A stretch of DNA of 64,000 bases from Ricordea florida (Eukaryota; Cnidaria; Anthozoa; Corallimorpharia; Ricordeidae), in NCBI GenBank assembly GCA_949710005.1, contig OX453279.1:15344256-15408255 (forward strand), written 5' to 3'. A model generated the notes under the pieces. The model worked only from the letters and a program-made list of their open reading frames with translations, was not told the origin of the DNA and did not search any database. Made by a program: the position numbers and the translations under genes. Below, one piece after another: positions 63,125 through 64,000 of the stretch (within the stretch, counting starts at the first letter, position 1; each line of letters begins with the position of its first letter).

Positions 63125-63694
63125 TCAGTAAATAGTATCATACCCATCAGCAGATTGCTTAGTATCCTGCCTAGTAATGCTTGAAACCTCTTGTATTTTA
63201 TGCTCAGTTGTACTTGTAACTTGTTGACTTTTGTTGAATTTTACGTGTTTAGCAACTTGGAATAACCCGCTAGCAAGTGCTGCCAATCTTCCTGATTTCA
63301 ATGCTAAGAGCCCTACAATGTTTGTCAGTTCGCGATTAACCAAATCATCATTCTTCAAATCCACACAAAGAGCTTCTATATCATCCACAGGAACCATGTA
63401 AGAAATAACTCTAGAAATTAATTGAAGAGATGAATCTACTAATCCACCATTAATTTTCTTACCCAATACTGATTGATATCTATTAAAATATTTTTCAATG
63501 TCTTTTACAGATAATTTTTTTATATCACCAAGACTCATATCAACCCCTAAATATTCCTTTGTGGTTCCAAGAGCTGCGAGAATAGCTAGTGATTCTTGTT
63601 TTATTTCAAGTTCATGCTCCTCTCTTCGTTCGTTATAATTATAATTTTTTACTTCATCTTTTACATCACTAATATAATCTTCAACTTCTGTCAT
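63125..63694 (-). CDS. Unknown soluble helical protein, 189 aa
   Basis: ATG 63694, 24 nt after the box TTTTAAAAGAATC (63719-63730). Acidic N-terminus (VEDYISDVKDEVKNY), then helices QESLAILAALGTTKEYLGVD and KLSVKDIEKYFNRYQSVLG. A region near 85-150 (LVDSSLQLISRVISYMVP, ELTNIVGLLALKSGRLAAL) is moderately hydrophobic but probably soluble. Not recognised. It lies between the packaging-ATPase fragment and the membrane-protein genes, all in one direction. Confidence 0.68.
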   Translation of the reverse strand: MTEVEDYISDVKDEVKNYNYNERREEHELEIKQESLAILAALGTTKEYLGVDMSLGDIKKLSVKDIEKYFNRYQSVLGKKINGGLVDSSLQLISRVISYMVPVDDIEALCVDLKNDDLVNRELTNIVGLLALKSGRLAALASGLFQVAKHVKFNKSQQVTSTTEHKIQEVSSITRQDTKQSADGYDTIY

Positions 63695-63731
63695 ATTTTA
63701 TTTTTCTAATAATACAAAGATTCTTTTAAAA

Positions 63732-63748
63732 CGGCTTTGCCGACCCGC
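63732..63748. repeat. GC-rich palindromic unit between ATPase gene and 189-aa gene
   Basis: CGGCTTTGCCGACCCGC, with the stem CGGC TTT GCCG. It lies just beyond the stop of the packaging-ATPase gene, in the position of a terminator, and next to the promoter-like box of the 189-aa gene. Confidence 0.65.
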
Positions 63749-64000
63749 TACACGAAAATAACCTCGGGGATCTCCAAATAGCAATTAAATGGGTGACGTA
63801 AAGATAAACAAAGTCTTGAATATTTTTCTTTTTTCAGCAGTTCTACAAACTTTTTACTAGTTTCTGAGTCTAAATCACCTCCATAATCTTCAAAAAACAT
63901 CTTCATACCTTTTTGTGATGGGTTATGGAAAGTAACAACACAAGCTACATTTTCACGGAATGGTTTTGCTATGGATGTTAATTGCTGAGTTAGAACCCAC
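63748..64000 (-). CDS. Genome-packaging ATPase (FtsK/HerA, A32-like), C-terminal part; 5' end outside the window
   Basis: 84 codons are visible, ending at a TAG (63748-63750). The sequence starts WVLTQQLTSIAKPFRENV, then VVTFHNPSQKGMKMFFEDY. A T/S-Q sensor followed by R-x-N, a beta strand and an F/Y-rich helix is the pattern after the Walker B site in A32-like packaging ATPases of Polintons, adintoviruses and related viruses. The last block (EKYSRLCLSLRHPFNCYLEI) fits the final strand of that domain. Walker A and B would lie beyond 64000, so the identification needs the rest of the gene. It would drive DNA into preformed capsids. Confidence 0.65.
   Translation of the reverse strand, partial: WVLTQQLTSIAKPFRENVACVVTFHNPSQKGMKMFFEDYGGDLDSETSKKFVELLKKEKYSRLCLSLRHPFNCYLEIPEVIFV

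Larger units (their letters stand above)
55244..64000. mobile_element. Integrated DNA-virus-like element (Polinton / Polinton-like / adintovirus type), right part outside the window
   Basis: From about 55244 the DNA is strongly AT-rich, gene-dense and apparently intronless. It has three plus-strand genes and at least nine minus-strand genes converging at 56953/56993. Support for a viral origin: a packaging-ATPase C-terminus at 63748, several small membrane proteins, a candidate jelly-roll protein, and common promoter-like boxes before genes. No DNA polymerase, integrase or protease is visible in this part; they would lie beyond 64000. The left end might start at AGTAGTATG (55242), since Polintons often begin AG, but no matching right end can be seen. 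An assembly join to a separate viral genome is the alternative. Confidence 0.7.

Noticed and set aside
55244..64000. Mitochondrial or bacterial contaminant as explanation for the AT-rich segment
   Set aside because: No mitochondrial genes, standard code is sufficient, no ribosome-binding-site pattern, and gene content is virus-like. An assembly join to a free viral genome remains possible and is stated in the findings.

Overview
The window is eukaryotic, repeat-dominated DNA. The mix of element families (CR1/L2-like and Tx1/L1-like LINEs, BEL/Pao, Ty3/gypsy, DIRS, Crypton-type recombinase, TTAA-flanked DNA transposon, Helitron-like units, MITEs) fits a marine invertebrate, most likely a cnidarian such as a coral. 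That is an inference from overall resemblance; no host marker gene is present. I see no convincing single-copy host protein gene.

Layout. 1-5.4 kb holds a degenerate tRNA-Asn-like sequence and two decayed CR1/L2-like LINEs, each broken by a MITE. From 5.4 to 42.6 kb lies one minus-strand Tx1/L1-like LINE (called LINE C here) that has been split by three insertions: a 27.3-kb BEL/Pao element (6090-33409, 360-bp LTRs, target duplication CAACT), a DIRS element (34527-39241, no target duplication), and a Crypton-type tyrosine-recombinase element (about 40494-42280). The BEL element is itself split by a 19.3-kb TTAA-flanked DNA transposon with terminal inverted repeats over 1.2 kb. Inside that transposon sit a complete Ty3/gypsy element (10219-14898, 146-bp LTRs, duplication CATTT) and four Helitron-like repeat units. 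42.6-48.8 kb carries a second Tx1/L1-like LINE on the plus strand (LINE D), nearly intact: ORF1 is open and ORF2 has one premature stop. 48.85-54.95 kb has a LINE scrap and two more Helitron-like units.

55.2-64.0 kb changes character sharply. It is AT-rich, compact and apparently intronless: three plus-strand genes converge on at least nine minus-strand genes. The last of these, cut by the window end, looks like the C-terminal part of a FtsK/HerA-type (A32-like) genome-packaging ATPase. Its neighbours are several small membrane proteins, a coiled-coil protein with membrane segments, a 554-residue protein with a C-terminal anchor, and a 211-residue candidate jelly-roll (minor capsid) protein. 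This looks like part of an integrated Polinton/Polinton-like/adintovirus-type DNA virus, and is the most interesting part of the window.

Two further patterns mark this viral segment. Nearly every gene has a TTTAAAGAT-like box 18-26 nt before its ATG; the three plus-strand genes share a longer copy of about 20 bp. A family of short GC-rich palindromic sequences is scattered through it, both between genes and inside genes, and one near-identical 25-bp copy is read in two different frames in two proteins. All functional statements rest on motifs read by eye; no searches were run.
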